Shown here: positions 1 to 10,188 of the stretch, piece by piece
How positions within the stretch are numbered: position 1 is the first letter of the stretch
Layout: every line of letters starts with the position of its first letter
Assembly: GCA_030530775.1 (NCBI GenBank)
Contig: JAUMUG010000003.1
Location: 62,001-126,000, forward strand
Direction of reading: 5' to 3'
Source: Lautropia sp.
GTDB lineage: Bacteria; Pseudomonadota; Gammaproteobacteria; Burkholderiales; Burkholderiaceae_E
Length of the DNA: 64,000 bases
Program-made: the position numbers and the translations under genes
The notes under the pieces: generated by a model
The model's database searches: none
Seen by the model: the letters and a program-made list of their open reading frames with translations, nothing else
Told to the model about the DNA's origin: nothing

Positions 1-897
1 CTGGCCGCACGGCTTCCGGGCATCTCCCGCACCCGGGTGCAGCGCTGGATCGAGCTGGGAGCGGTGCGGGTCGATCGGAGTATCCGCCTGCCGTCGCTGC
101 GTCTGAAGGGCTTCGAGCAGATCGAAGTCGAGCCGCAGCCTCTCGACGCGGACACCGCCTTCCAGCCCGATCCGGTGCCGCTGGACATCGTCTACCGGGA
201 TACCGATTTGGTGGTGATCAACAAACCGGCCGGACTGGTGACCCATCCGGCGCCGGGCAACTGGCGCGGCACGCTGATGAACGGGCTGCTGCACGCCGAC
301 CCCGAAGCCGCCAGATTGCCGCGCGCCGGTATCGTGCACCGGCTCGATCGTGACACCAGTGGCCTGCTGGTCTGCGCCCGCAGCGAACGTGCCTTTGCTG
401 CACTGACGGCACAGCTCGAACGACGACGGATGGGGCGGTGTTATCTGGCCATTGCCAGCGGTGTGACCGCTGCACAGGGTACGGTCGACGCCCGCATCGG
501 TCGTGACGAGCGCAATCGGGTGCGCATGGCGGTCGTGCAGGCACCAGCCGGCAAACCGGCGCGCACCCATTACCGGTGTCTGGCCGTGGCACCGGATTCG
601 GTGGCTTCGGCCGTGCTGTGCAAACTGGAAAGCGGCCGTACCCACCAAATCCGTGTCCATATGGCCTCGATCGGCCATCCACTGCTGGGCGACAGCCTGT
701 ACGGTGGCAGGCCATCGTTCGGTTTCGGCCGGCAGGCATTGCACGCATGGCAACTGTGCTTCGAGCATCCGGCCGAGCCGGGCCGCACGTGTCTCTTCGA
801 TGCTCCGGTGCCCGACGACCTGCGGCAGCTGGCGTCACGGCTGCGGATCGAGCTGCCGGAGGTCGCGCCCGAGATCACCCGTCATCCAGCGCAATGA
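1..897 (+). CDS. rluD: RluA/RluD-family 23S rRNA pseudouridine synthase (5' partial)
   Basis: Pseudouridine synthase that isomerises uridines in rRNA; the RluD branch modifies helix 69 of 23S rRNA. The reading frame is open from base 1, so the true start lies to the left of the window. Visible parts are the end of the S4-like RNA-binding domain (TRVQRWIELGAVRVDR), the strand NKPAGLVTHP, the catalytic block HRLDRDTSGL containing the nucleophilic Asp, and the C-terminal THQIRVHMA and HPLLGD blocks. The stop overlaps the start of pgeF by four bases (ATGA), which indicates translational coupling. Family assignment is firm. The exact paralogue (RluD rather than RluA or RluC) rests on the pgeF neighbour, a common rluD partner. 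Confidence 0.93.
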   Translation: MAARLPGISRTRVQRWIELGAVRVDRSIRLPSLRLKGFEQIEVEPQPLDADTAFQPDPVPLDIVYRDTDLVVINKPAGLVTHPAPGNWRGTLMNGLLHADPEAARLPRAGIVHRLDRDTSGLLVCARSERAFAALTAQLERRRMGRCYLAIASGVTAAQGTVDARIGRDERNRVRMAVVQAPAGKPARTHYRCLAVAPDSVASAVLCKLESGRTHQIRVHMASIGHPLLGDSLYGGRPSFGFGRQALHAWQLCFEHPAEPGRTCLFDAPVPDDLRQLASRLRIELPEVAPEITRHPAQ

Positions 898-1709
898 CGA
901 CCCAGGAGGAGCCGACGACGAGTATGGATCCGGTTTTTTTCCCGATGCCCGACAGTCCACATCCGTCTATCCGCTGGGCATTCAGCCTGCGCACCGGCGG
1001 AGTCAGCCGAGGTGTCTGGGCCGGCACGCCATCACGAGCCGATGGGCTGAATCTGGGCAGCAATTGCGGGGACGATCCCGGCCACGTCGCCCAGAACCGG
1101 CAGCGTATCGCCGATTTCATCGGACAGCCGGTATCGTGGCTGGCGCAGGTGCATGGCCGGCAGGTCTTCGATCTGGATGTGCAGGAGCATCCCCTTCGGT
1201 CCGTGCAAGCCGCTGCCGAAGCCGATGCCCAGGTTTGCAGCCGGCCGGGGATCGCTCTGGCCGTATTGGTGGCCGATTGCTTACCGGTACTGCTGGCCGA
1301 TCGTCAGGGCAGGGTGATCGGTGCAGCCCATGCCGGTTGGCGGGGGCTGGCTGGAGGGGTACTGGAAGCCACGGTGCAACGGATGTGTTCGCATGCCGAT
1401 GTCGATGACCTGGTGGCATGGCTGGGGCCTTGCATCGGCCCGGCTGCCTTCGAGGTGGGCGATGACGTGCTGGATGCTTTCCTCGCGTCGGATGCGGGGG
1501 CAAGGACCGCCTTTCGGCCGGGGGCAGAACCCGGCAAATGGTGGGCCGATCTGCCGTTGCTGGCCCGGCGGCGACTGAGCGCCAGCGGCGTCGGTCGGAT
1601 CATCGACAGCCATGCCTGCACCTGCTCCGACCCCACACGTTTCTACAGCTATCGCCGCGACCATGGTGCCTGTGGGCGCATGGCAGGGCTGATCTGGTTC
1701 GCCGGCTGA
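894..1709 (+). CDS. pgeF: PgeF/YfiH-family multicopper-type polyphenol oxidase (peptidoglycan editing factor)
   Basis: About 271-residue member of the YfiH/PgeF (DUF152, laccase-domain) family. In E. coli this protein hydrolyses wrongly incorporated L-Ser-containing muropeptide precursors; older names are polyphenol oxidase or laccase. Family blocks are present in order: RWAFSLRTGG, LNLGSNCGDD, WLAQVHGRQV, LAVLVADCLPVLL, GAAHAGWRGLAGG and WLGPCIGPAAFEVG, with the metal-ligand His and Cys residues intact. I chose ATG 894 because it overlaps the rluD stop as ATGA. ATG 924, which follows an AGGAGG at 904-909, is a possible alternative ten codons shorter. The far upstream frame from 576 is just open sequence inside rluD. 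Confidence 0.9.
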   Translation: MTTQEEPTTSMDPVFFPMPDSPHPSIRWAFSLRTGGVSRGVWAGTPSRADGLNLGSNCGDDPGHVAQNRQRIADFIGQPVSWLAQVHGRQVFDLDVQEHPLRSVQAAAEADAQVCSRPGIALAVLVADCLPVLLADRQGRVIGAAHAGWRGLAGGVLEATVQRMCSHADVDDLVAWLGPCIGPAAFEVGDDVLDAFLASDAGARTAFRPGAEPGKWWADLPLLARRRLSASGVGRIIDSHACTCSDPTRFYSYRRDHGACGRMAGLIWFAG

Positions 1710-2113
1710 TCTGCCGTTTCCGTGGCACTGATTCCGCCGACTGCCGCAGTGCCCGTGCCGGCTGCCCCGAGCGGGTCGGGCGCGTCGTCGGCACCAGCCG
1801 TATCCGGCAGTGCCGCGATACGGGGTGCATCGGTCTCTGGAGGCTCCTCCAAGCCATCCGTGCCACGCTGCAGGTCACTTGATCCTGCGGCTTGCTGCCG
1901 GGCGTCATGGGCCTGCTGGGCTCTTCTGCGTGCCCCGCGGCGGGGTGAGTCCAGCAAATAGACGGTAATCGACAGCGGCAGCAAACCGTAGAGCAAAAAG
2001 GTCATGATGCCGGCAATCACCGAATGTTCGGCCAGTGCCATCAGAATGACCACATACAGCCAGGCGATGATGATGATCAGCATGGGATCGGGGGAGGGCG
2101 ACGGGGCAGACAT
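1649..2113 (-). CDS. Hypothetical small inner-membrane protein with two TM helices and a hydrophilic tail
   Basis: 154-residue protein of unknown function, convergent with pgeF and overlapping its 3' end by 61 bp. The N-terminal third has two predicted membrane helices (LIIIIAWLYVVILMALA and a second from VIAGIMTFLLYGLLPLSI). The remaining ~90 residues are Ala/Gln/Pro/Asp-rich and look disordered and cytoplasmic. The start is ATG 2113; a GTG three codons upstream (2122) and ATG 2083 are alternatives, and none has a convincing ribosome-binding site. The hydrophobic pattern argues that the gene is real, although the tail is compositionally weak. No family recognised beyond short membrane proteins often found beside PHA genes in Burkholderiales. 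Confidence 0.6.
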   Translation of the reverse strand: MSAPSPSPDPMLIIIIAWLYVVILMALAEHSVIAGIMTFLLYGLLPLSITVYLLDSPRRGARRRAQQAHDARQQAAGSSDLQRGTDGLEEPPETDAPRIAALPDTAGADDAPDPLGAAGTGTAAVGGISATETADQPANQISPAMRPQAPWSRR

Positions 2114-2568
2114 CCGGGGCACACGAAGGGGCCATGCCGAAGTCGCAGACCTGAAAACCGGGCCGGCACCGGATCGTCGGGCAAGCCCTGCCGTTTCACG
2201 ATTCTACGGCCTGCGGGTCCGGATCGCAGAGCGAGGCTGGCGGCGCAAGCCGGTCGCATCGATGTCCCGCTCCGGTGCCTATCCTCGGAGCTGCCGCGAT
2301 GGGAAAGCAGCGGGCCATTCACGAGCGGCGCATCTGCCTGGCCGGAGTTTCCTTTTACGGGCGGTGCTCGCCCCGGTCAGTGCCATCCGCTTCGCAGTCT
2401 CGATACTCCCTGACTGTGAATGACAGCCAAGACCACAGCTCGGCAGACGTCGTGGCGCAGTCGGCGTAAGCATCCTACAATGCAACGGCACTGCGGGTGG
2501 CCGAAGCTTTGGCCGCGAGATATCCATAGGCTATCGCTCGATTCGACTCCAAGGCAGAGGAGGCAGAT
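2114..2568 (+). other. Intergenic region upstream of phaC
   Basis: 455 bp between the divergent membrane-protein gene and phaC. No ORF here looks like a protein. A TACAAT hexamer at 2476-2481 could serve as a -10 box for phaC, about 90 bp before its start, but no good -35 box lies 16-18 bp upstream of it. The only strong signal is AGAGGAGG at 2556-2563, the phaC ribosome-binding site. A PhaR-binding site might be expected here but I cannot point to one. Confidence 0.4.
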
Positions 2569-4311
2569 TTGGCTACTTCCAGACCGGGCTCCCGCCGCGG
2601 AAAAACCTCGCTGGCGGCGGATACGATGCCTGCCGACGGTGCGGACGCCGCTGCGCCCGAGCCGTCGGCAGCAGCACGTGCCGCACGCAAGACTTCGGCC
2701 GGCCATCGGGCCAAATCATCGGCTGCGGCCGGAAACGATGCCCGGCCGGTCGGGCCCGATGCCGTCTCGGCTCTGCAGCGTGAATATCTGCTGCGCTTCA
2801 ATGAACTGTTCGCCCGCTGTATGTCGGGTGCCGCGCCCGAGCTGAAGGACAGCCGTTTTGCCGGTAAGGCCTGGCAGGAGCATCCGGTCCATGGTTGGCA
2901 GGCCGCTTGGTATCTGTTCAATGCGGAGTTCCTCAAGCGCTCGGCCGAGCTGCTCTGTTTGGAAGGCAAAGCCCGCGACCGGTTGCGTTTCGTGGTACGG
3001 CAGTGGATCGACGCCGTCTCTCCGGCCAATTTCTTTGCCAGCAATCCCGACGCGCAGGCCAGGATGATCGAGACCCAGGGTGAGAGTCTGCGTCGAGGTA
3101 TCGACAATCTGCTGCACGACTTGCGGCAGGGGCGGATCTCGCAGACCGATTCCAGCGCCTTCGAAGTGGGCCGTAACGTCGGTGTCACGCCCGGCTCCGT
3201 GATCTACGAAAACGAGCTGGTACAGTTGATCCAGTACCGGCCGGCCACTTCTGCCGTGGGCGAGCGGCCGCTGCTGATCGTACCGCCGGCCATCAACAAG
3301 TTCTACATCCTCGATCTGCAGCCGGCCAATTCCTTCGTTGCACACGCCGTGGCCGAAGGCCACACGGTGTTTCTGGTCTCCTGGCGTAATGTCGAGGAGG
3401 ATCAGGCCACTCTGAGTTGGGATGATTATCTGCAGAAAGGAATCATCGATCCGATCCACGTCGTGCAGGAGATCAGCGGCCAGCCCACCATCAACACACT
3501 GGGTTTCTGCCTCGGTGGCACTTTGTTGGCCACTGCACTGGCGGCCATGGCTGCAAGGGGCGAGCGTCCGGCGGAATCGTTGACCCTGTTGACCACTTTG
3601 CTCGACTTCGCCGATCCCGGCATGATCGGGGTGTTCATCGACGAATCACATGTGGTGCTGCGCGAACAGACCATCGGCAGGCGTGGCCTGATGTCCGGCA
3701 GGGAGCTGGCGACGGCCTTTTCGTTCCTGCGGCCCAACGAGCTGGTCTGGAACTACGTGGTCGGCAACTACCTGAAGGGCGATACGCCACCGGCGTTCGA
3801 TCTGCTCTATTGGAATGCGGACAGTACCAATCTGGCGGGTCCGATGTTCTGCACCTATCTGCGTCACACTTATCTACAGAACGAATTGTCCCGGCCGGGC
3901 AAATTCCACAGCCTTGGTGTACCGATCGATCTGCGTGTCATCGACGTGCCGACCTATGCGCTGTGCGCCCGTGAAGACCATATCGTGCCCTGGCAGGGCG
4001 GTTACGTCTCGGCAAGGGCGTTGGGCGGCAAGCCGCGGTTCATTCTGACGGCCAGCGGCCATATCGCCGGCGTCGTCAACCCGCCGGCCAAGCAAAAGCG
4101 CAGCTACCAGGTGGGCCCCGATATCGATGCGTTGGCGCCAGAGCAGTGGCAGGAACGGGCCGAAACCTTTCCCGGCAGCTGGTGGGTCGATTGGTATCGG
4201 TGGCTCGAAGCCTTCAAGGGCGCCAGCATACCGGCCTCCGACGAACCCGGTTCGGCCAGATACCGCCCAATCGAGCCTGCGCCGGGCCGCTACGTGAAAG
4301 AAAAGATATGA
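2569..4311 (+). CDS. phaC: Class I poly(3-hydroxyalkanoate) synthase PhaC
   Basis: Polymerises (R)-3-hydroxybutyryl-CoA into PHB at the granule surface. 580 residues, typical for class I. The start is TTG 2569, chosen because a near-perfect Shine-Dalgarno AGAGGAGG (2556-2563) sits five bases upstream; the next in-frame ATG (about 2626) has none. The first ~60 residues are Ala/Ser/Gly-rich. Next comes the PhaC N-terminal domain (GRISQTDSSAFEVGRNVGVT), then the alpha/beta-hydrolase core. The lipase-like box GFCLGG supplies nucleophile Cys314; Asp470 (REDHIVPW) and His498 (SGHIAG) complete the triad, matching the spacing of the Cupriavidus enzyme. phaB follows 186 bp downstream on the same strand. 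Confidence 0.97.
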   Translation: MATSRPGSRRGKTSLAADTMPADGADAAAPEPSAAARAARKTSAGHRAKSSAAAGNDARPVGPDAVSALQREYLLRFNELFARCMSGAAPELKDSRFAGKAWQEHPVHGWQAAWYLFNAEFLKRSAELLCLEGKARDRLRFVVRQWIDAVSPANFFASNPDAQARMIETQGESLRRGIDNLLHDLRQGRISQTDSSAFEVGRNVGVTPGSVIYENELVQLIQYRPATSAVGERPLLIVPPAINKFYILDLQPANSFVAHAVAEGHTVFLVSWRNVEEDQATLSWDDYLQKGIIDPIHVVQEISGQPTINTLGFCLGGTLLATALAAMAARGERPAESLTLLTTLLDFADPGMIGVFIDESHVVLREQTIGRRGLMSGRELATAFSFLRPNELVWNYVVGNYLKGDTPPAFDLLYWNADSTNLAGPMFCTYLRHTYLQNELSRPGKFHSLGVPIDLRVIDVPTYALCAREDHIVPWQGGYVSARALGGKPRFILTASGHIAGVVNPPAKQKRSYQVGPDIDALAPEQWQERAETFPGSWWVDWYRWLEAFKGASIPASDEPGSARYRPIEPAPGRYVKEKI

Positions 4312-4497
4312 GCCTGGTGTCGTCCCGTCGTGCCACCGCAGCGCAATCTTCATCGAATCCGCCGCCGCGCCGCCGTGTCGCGTCGCCATCCGGTATCGAG
4401 GCATTTGTGAGACCGTGGCTGGGCAACGCATGCAGCAGAGCGTATTTTCATCGCTTGGGTGTCATCCCAGCAAACTACGAGGAAACGGAGAATATCA

Positions 4498-5235
4498 ATG
4501 GGTCAGCGTATCGCATATGTGACGGGAGGCATGGGCGGCATCGGCACCGCCATCTGTCAGCGTCTGGCAAGAAAGGGACATATCGTGATCGCCGGTGCGG
4601 GCCCCAGTCGTGACACGCGCAAATGGCTGGACGAACAGAAGGAGCTGGGCTTCACCTTCCATGCATCGGTGGGCAACGTGGCCGATTGGGATTCGACCGT
4701 GGCGGCCTTCGAAAAGGTGAAAGCCGACTTCGGCAATCCCGACATCATCGTCAACAACGCCGGTATCTCCCGCGATGGTCTGTTCAAGAAGATGTCGGTC
4801 GACGATTGGCGCACCGTCATCGACACCAACCTGAACTCGATGTTCAACGTCACCAAGCAGGTGATCGACGGCATGCTCGAAAAAGGCTGGGGGCGCATCA
4901 TCAACATCTCCTCGGTCAACGGCCAGAAAGGCCAATTCGGGCAGACCAACTATTCGACTGCCAAAGCAGGCCTGCATGGGTTTACCATGGCACTGGCACA
5001 GGAGGTTGCCAGCAAGGGCATCACGGTCAACACCGTGTCACCCGGCTACATTGCCACCGACATGGTCAAGGCCATCCGTCAGGATGTGCTCGACAAGATC
5101 GTCGCCACCATCCCGGTCCGTCGTCTGGGCACCCCCGAGGAGATCGCTTCGATGGTGGCCTGGCTGGCGTCGGACGAGGCGGGTTTCGCCACCGGTGCCG
5201 ACTTCTCGCTCAACGGCGGCCTGCACATGGGCTGA
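4498..5235 (+). CDS. phaB: Acetoacetyl-CoA reductase PhaB
   Basis: NADPH-dependent short-chain dehydrogenase that reduces acetoacetyl-CoA to (R)-3-hydroxybutyryl-CoA, the monomer used by PhaC. The product is 246 residues from ATG 4498 (MGQRIAYVTGG), the canonical PhaB length, and a GGAG-type ribosome site lies just upstream. The cofactor loop is TGGMGGIG, the NNAG motif is present, and the catalytic Ser (NISSVN) and YSTAK Tyr/Lys pair are intact. The conserved C-terminus GADFSLNGGLHMG is there. The usual thiolase gene phaA is absent from this cluster, so acetoacetyl-CoA must come from a thiolase encoded elsewhere. Confidence 0.96.
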   Translation: MGQRIAYVTGGMGGIGTAICQRLARKGHIVIAGAGPSRDTRKWLDEQKELGFTFHASVGNVADWDSTVAAFEKVKADFGNPDIIVNNAGISRDGLFKKMSVDDWRTVIDTNLNSMFNVTKQVIDGMLEKGWGRIINISSVNGQKGQFGQTNYSTAKAGLHGFTMALAQEVASKGITVNTVSPGYIATDMVKAIRQDVLDKIVATIPVRRLGTPEEIASMVAWLASDEAGFATGADFSLNGGLHMG

Positions 5236-5470
5236 CGTCGGTCCTATCCGGGCCGTGGCGAAGCGTCTGGCGCACGGAAATCGCGGGTGGGAGACGGCGG
5301 GGCAGCGTGCCGTCCGTCACCGGCTTGCCGCCTCACGGCCTTTCTGCCGCCCGGGTGCCCAAGCCGGCGGCTCGATGTGCCGCTTGCCGCGTCCGGCAGT
5401 CGTCCGCCACGGCCTCGACGACCCGGGCGCTTCCAGCCCTTTATTTCTTCTTGACGACTTGTTTTCGCCC

Positions 5471-6109
5471 ATGCCCACGCCCGTCCGTCTGATCAAAAAG
5501 TATCCGAACCGCCGGCTGTATGACACTCAGACCAGCGTCTACATCACCCTGGCCGATGTCAAGCAGCTGGTGCTGGACAACGAGTCCTTTCAGGTCGTCG
5601 ATGCCAAGACCAACGAGGATCTGACCCGCAGCATCCTGTTGCAGATCATCCTGGACGAAGAGGCCGGTGGTACCCCTTTGTTCTCCTCGCAGATGCTCGC
5701 CCAGATGATCCGTTTCTACGGCCATGCCATGCAGGGCATGATGGGCACCTACATGGAAAAAACCCTGCAGACTTTCGTCGAAGTCCAGAACCGGATGCAG
5801 GAACAGTCCAAACCGCTGTATGAAGGCCGCGGTGTGCCCGCTGCCGAACTATGGGCGCAATTCATGCAGGGCCAGGCGCCCATGATGCAGAGCATGATGA
5901 GCAACTACATCGATCAGAGCAAGAACCTGTTCTTCCAGATGCAGGAACAGATGCAGCAACAGGCCCGCAACGTCTTCAGCAACTTCCCCGGCGCCTTCCA
6001 GCAACCGCCTGCCGCGGGTGAAGAAGCGCCCAACCCCCCGGCCCCCGGCGCCGACGATACCACCGAAGCCAAGCCTGACGATGGCTCGGACGAGGGCAGC
6101 AAACGCTGA
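5471..6109 (+). CDS. phaR: PHA synthesis repressor PhaR
   Basis: DNA- and PHB-binding repressor that controls phasin and pha genes in response to free granule surface. 212 residues from ATG 5471. The N-terminal ~60 residues are the PHB/PHA accumulation regulator DNA-binding domain (RLIKKYPNRRLYDTQTSVYI; LADVKQLV). It is followed by the repeated PHB_acc segment (ILDEEAGGTPLFSSQMLAQMIRF) and a Met/Gln-rich amphipathic stretch (QEQMQQQARNVF) suited to granule binding. The acidic Pro/Asp-rich tail is disordered. It lies 235 bp after phaB on the same strand; that gap shows no other gene. Confidence 0.95.
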   Translation: MPTPVRLIKKYPNRRLYDTQTSVYITLADVKQLVLDNESFQVVDAKTNEDLTRSILLQIILDEEAGGTPLFSSQMLAQMIRFYGHAMQGMMGTYMEKTLQTFVEVQNRMQEQSKPLYEGRGVPAAELWAQFMQGQAPMMQSMMSNYIDQSKNLFFQMQEQMQQQARNVFSNFPGAFQQPPAAGEEAPNPPAPGADDTTEAKPDDGSDEGSKR

Positions 6110-6235
6110 TGACGGCGGCCTGAAGACATCGGTACGAGGCAGTTTGCTTTAAACTCGCTCTTTTGCCCGTGCCACCTCGTGGGTTGATGAGAAACCTCGT
6201 AAAAAGGCAGGGCTGCCATCGTCGTCCCGCCCGCC

Positions 6236-7708
6236 ATGAACGAAATCCAGATCTCCCGCCAATCCGTTGCTGGTGTGCCGGCCAACGCTCCGGCCGGTGC
6301 CGCCAAGGCCGCTGCCAGGACCGGCGCACGCCATGCTCCCAGTGTCGGCTTCGTGTCGCTGGGCTGCCCCAAGGCACTGGTGGATGCCGAGCGGATCGTG
6401 ACCCAGCTGCGTGCGGAAGGCTACGAGATTTCATCGCAGTACGAAGGCGCCGATCTGGTCGTCGTCAATACCTGTGGCTTCATCGACGACGCCGTGGCCG
6501 AATCACTCGATGCGATTGGCGAAGCACTGCAGGAAAACGGCAAAGTGATCGTCACCGGCTGTCTGGGCGCTCGCGCCGGCCAAAGCGGTGAGGGCAGCAA
6601 CATGGTGCGCGACGTGCACCCGAGCGTGCTGGCCGTGACCGGCCCCCATGCACTCGAAGAAGTGATGCAAGTGGTGCATCGGCACTTGCCCAAACCGCAC
6701 GATCCTTTCAGCGATCTGGTTCCACCTGGTGGTGTCAAACTCACCCCTCATCACTACGCCTATCTGAAGATTTCCGAAGGTTGCAACCTCCGTTGCTCGT
6801 TCTGCATCATTCCCAGTATGCGCGGCGATCTCGACAGCCGACCGATCGGCGAAGTGATACGCGAAGCCGAGAACCTGTTCAAGACGGGTGTGAAAGAGCT
6901 GCTGGTCGTCTCGCAGGACACCAGCGCCTATGGCGTCGATCTGCGCTACCGCACCGATTTCGTCGGTGGCCGCCCGGTCAAGACCCGGATGCTGGAACTG
7001 TGTCGGGAATTGGGCAAGTTGGCCCAATCCCATGGCGCATGGATCCGGCTGCATTATGTCTACCCTTATCCCTCCGTCGATCAGGTTCTGCCGCTGATGG
7101 CCGAAGGGATGGTCCTGCCCTATCTGGACGTGCCATTCCAGCACGCCCATCCACGTATTCTCAAGCTGATGAAGCGTCCGGCCTCCGGTGAGCGCAATAT
7201 CGAACGCATCCGCGCATGGCGTGAGATTTGTCCCGACCTCACCATCCGCTCGACCTTCATCGTCGGCTTTCCGGGCGAGACCGAAGAAGAATTCCAGTAC
7301 CTGCTCGACTTTCTGCAGGAAGCCCAGCTCGATCGTGTCGGCTGCTTCGCCTACTCGCCGGTGGATGGCGCCGAAGCCAACCAGCTGCCGGATGCCGTAC
7401 CCGAAGCAGTGCGCGAAGAACGGGTGGCGCGCTTCATGCAAGTGCAACAGGCCATCAGCGAACAGCGCCTCGCCCAGAAAATCGGCCAGACAGTCCACGT
7501 ACTGATCGACGCCATCGAACACGACCCCGAAGAAGGTTGGTGGCGTCTCGTCGGTCGCAGCGCAGCCGATGCTCCCGAAATCGACGGCCAGGTCTACATC
7601 GACCTCGACGATGCGCCCTCCAGCGAGGCCCTCTCTCCCGGCCACTTCGTTCAGGCCGAAATCATCGATGCCGACGAGCACGATTTGTATGGGGAGCTGA
7701 TGGGGTAA
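6236..7708 (+). CDS. rimO: Ribosomal protein S12 methylthiotransferase RimO
   Basis: Radical-SAM enzyme that adds a methylthio group to the conserved Asp of ribosomal protein S12. 490 residues. After a ~35-residue Ala-rich leader the UPF0004 domain starts ([33 protein letters not shown]), giving the three auxiliary-cluster cysteines. The radical-SAM cluster motif is CNLRCSFC, preceded by YLKISEG. The C-terminal TRAM domain ([12 protein letters not shown]) ends the protein. ATG 6236 has a poor ribosome site, but no better start lies before the first conserved block. The phaR-rimO adjacency is a known betaproteobacterial arrangement. Confidence 0.96.
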   Translation: MNEIQISRQSVAGVPANAPAGAAKAAARTGARHAPSVGFVSLGCPKALVDAERIVTQLRAEGYEISSQYEGADLVVVNTCGFIDDAVAESLDAIGEALQENGKVIVTGCLGARAGQSGEGSNMVRDVHPSVLAVTGPHALEEVMQVVHRHLPKPHDPFSDLVPPGGVKLTPHHYAYLKISEGCNLRCSFCIIPSMRGDLDSRPIGEVIREAENLFKTGVKELLVVSQDTSAYGVDLRYRTDFVGGRPVKTRMLELCRELGKLAQSHGAWIRLHYVYPYPSVDQVLPLMAEGMVLPYLDVPFQHAHPRILKLMKRPASGERNIERIRAWREICPDLTIRSTFIVGFPGETEEEFQYLLDFLQEAQLDRVGCFAYSPVDGAEANQLPDAVPEAVREERVARFMQVQQAISEQRLAQKIGQTVHVLIDAIEHDPEEGWWRLVGRSAADAPEIDGQVYIDLDDAPSSEALSPGHFVQAEIIDADEHDLYGELMG

Positions 7709-7966
7709 CCATGTACGAGCCCCCGCATGGGGTTGGAACCGGTTTTCGGTCTTCGAACCCGGTATGCGTTCAAATGCTCGCAGACTCGCGGCCCGTTACT
7801 GACGGGAATGAGATCCCGATGGTCGCAAGCCGTGGCCCCCACTATTTTTGATGGGCCATGACCTGGTTGGAAATCGCTGCTGCTGCGGGAAGCGACGGAT
7901 AGCTGCCGGTGGCGCTCCTACATGAGATAAGATAAGTCCCTCGGATTTGTCGGAACAACAGGACTC

Positions 7967-9997
7967 ATGAGCGAAGCACAAAAAGAAACCCTGGGATTTC
8001 AGACCGAGATCAAACAGTTGCTCGATCTGATGATCCATTCACTGTACAGCAATCGCGAGATTTTTTTGCGTGAGCTGATTTCCAATGCGTCGGATGCCTG
8101 CGACAGGCTGCGTTTCGAGGCGCTCGACAACGACGCGCTCTATGCCGGTGATTCGGAGCTGGGTATCTGGATCGAACTGGATCGCCAGGCACGCACGATC
8201 AGCATCCGCGACAATGGCGTCGGCATGAACCGCGACGATGCCATCAAGAACCTGGGCACGATTGCGCGCTCGGGTACCAAGGAATTCTTCAGCCAGTTGA
8301 CCGGCGATCGTGCCCGCGATTCCAATCTGATCGGTCAGTTCGGTGTCGGCTTCTACTCTTCCTTCATCGTTTCCGCCCAGGTCACGGTCGAGAGCCGTCG
8401 GGCCGGCGAGGAGCCCGAGGCCGGCATCCGCTGGGTATCCAGTGGCGATGGTGAATTCACCATCGAGAACATCACCCGGTCCGAGCGTGGTACCACCGTC
8501 ATACTCGAAATCCGCGAAAACGATGCGGACCCCGAGGATGGCCACGAATATGATTCGCTGCTGCAAGTCGGCAAGCTGCGTCAGCTGGTGCGCAACTATT
8601 CTGACCATATCGCCCTGCCGGTACGGATGAAGGCGGAGAAATGGGACGCCGACAAGCAGGAAATGGTCGAGACCGGCGAGTGGGAAATCGTCAATCAGGC
8701 CAAGGCGCTGTGGTTGCGGCCTCGTAACGAGATCACCGAGAAAGAATACGAGGAGTTCTACAAGCACGTCTCGCATGATTTCGAAGCTCCGCTGGCCCAT
8801 ACCCACAACCGGGTGGAGGGTCGCACCGAATACACGCAGCTGCTCTACATTCCGAAGCGCGCGCCTTTCGATCTGTGGGACCGGCAGCAGCGCCATGGCG
8901 TCCGGCTGTACGTTCGCCGGGTATTCATCATGGATGACGCCGAGCAGCTGATTCCGGCCTACCTACGCTTCGTCAGGGGCGTGGTCGATTCCAATGATCT
9001 GCCGCTGAATATCTCGCGCGAAATCCTGCAGGAAAGTCGTGATGTCAAGCTGATCCGCGAAGGCAATATCCGCCGCGTGCTGACGCTGCTGGAAGATATG
9101 GCCGAAAACCGCAAGCCGGACTATGCGCTTTTCTGGAAGGAATTTGGTCAGGTGCTGAAGGAAGGTGTGGGCGAGGACAGCAAGAACCGCGAACGCATCG
9201 CCGGTCTGCTGCGCTTCGTCAGCACTGGCGGCCCAGTGGTCGAGGTGGACCAGGCCAGTGACGACCGGGTGGAAGATGCCGTCATCAAGGGCGAAGAAAC
9301 TGCTGGTGCCGACACTGCTTCCGATACCGACGAGGCCGATGGCGGCCAGGGTCTGATTTCACTGGCGCAGTACAAGGCACGGATGAAAGAAGGCCAGAAG
9401 GCGATCTATTACATCACCTCCGATACCGAGGCGGGAGCCCGTAACAGCCCGCAGCTGGAAATCTTCCGCAAGAAAGGCATCGAGGTGTTGCTGCTGTCGG
9501 ATCGGGTCGACGAGTGGATGCTGAGCTTCCTGCATGAATTCGATGGCACGCCGCTGGAATCCGTGGCCCGTGGTGGTCTGGATCTGGGTGAGTTGGAAGA
9601 CGAGGCCGAGAAGAAGGCGGCCGAGGAAGTGGCTGCTGATCTGAAGGGCCTGACCGACAGGCTGAAGGAATCGCTGGGCGAGCGCGTCAAGGAAGTGCGC
9701 GTCACCAATCGTCTGACCGATTCGGCGGCCTGCCTGGTGTCGGGTGAGGGTGATATGAGCGGCACACTGGAGCGCCTGCTGAAACAGGCCGGGCAGCCGG
9801 TGCCCAATCGTCAGCCGATTCTGGAAATCAACCCGGATCACCCGCTGGTGCAGCGTCTGAAACAGCAGGACAGCCAATTCGAGGACTGGTCGAACCTGCT
9901 CTTCGATCAGGCTGTGCTCGCCGATGGTGGCAAGCTCGACAACCCGGCCGGCTTCGTGCGTCGCATGAACATGCTGCTGCTGGCTGCCCAGGGTTGA
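7967..9997 (+). CDS. htpG: Molecular chaperone HtpG (Hsp90)
   Basis: Cytosolic ATP-dependent Hsp90 chaperone, 676 residues, slightly longer than E. coli HtpG. The N-terminal GHKL ATPase domain carries [16 protein letters not shown], the DNGVGM motif and GQFGVGFYS. The middle domain includes [28 protein letters not shown] and [12 protein letters not shown] with its Arg/Gln catalytic loop. The C-terminal dimerisation region follows a short acidic linker (~residues 440-460, rich in Asp/Glu/Ala). A 258-bp gap upstream should hold the promoter. I see no clean sigma-32 consensus there, only AT-rich sequence around 7925-7940. Confidence 0.97.
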   Translation: MSEAQKETLGFQTEIKQLLDLMIHSLYSNREIFLRELISNASDACDRLRFEALDNDALYAGDSELGIWIELDRQARTISIRDNGVGMNRDDAIKNLGTIARSGTKEFFSQLTGDRARDSNLIGQFGVGFYSSFIVSAQVTVESRRAGEEPEAGIRWVSSGDGEFTIENITRSERGTTVILEIRENDADPEDGHEYDSLLQVGKLRQLVRNYSDHIALPVRMKAEKWDADKQEMVETGEWEIVNQAKALWLRPRNEITEKEYEEFYKHVSHDFEAPLAHTHNRVEGRTEYTQLLYIPKRAPFDLWDRQQRHGVRLYVRRVFIMDDAEQLIPAYLRFVRGVVDSNDLPLNISREILQESRDVKLIREGNIRRVLTLLEDMAENRKPDYALFWKEFGQVLKEGVGEDSKNRERIAGLLRFVSTGGPVVEVDQASDDRVEDAVIKGEETAGADTASDTDEADGGQGLISLAQYKARMKEGQKAIYYITSDTEAGARNSPQLEIFRKKGIEVLLLSDRVDEWMLSFLHEFDGTPLESVARGGLDLGELEDEAEKKAAEEVAADLKGLTDRLKESLGERVKEVRVTNRLTDSAACLVSGEGDMSGTLERLLKQAGQPVPNRQPILEINPDHPLVQRLKQQDSQFEDWSNLLFDQAVLADGGKLDNPAGFVRRMNMLLLAAQG

Positions 9998-10188
9998 TGG
10001 ATGCTCTGGCGCCGGTCCATGGCCCGGCAGCCACTCGGACTGATCATGCGACCGGACGTCGATCCCCGGTCCGCGCAGGGGCCGTTGTTGCGATTTCGGC
10101 TGTTCCTGCGCCCGGAAGCCGGGCTGGCGGGTAAGATGGCGCCCAGCCGCCAAAAGCGCAGCCATCCTCGAAACAGCAACTCAACCGC

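Noticed and set aside
1722-1961. Short plus-strand ORF after pgeF
   Set aside because: Antisense to the tail of the small membrane protein; Ala/Ser/Pro-rich without structure.
7709-7966. tRNA-like or att-like segment between rimO and htpG
   Set aside because: The GGTT...TTCGAACC-type words suggested a tRNA T-arm, but no acceptor, D-arm or anticodon stem can be folded around them.
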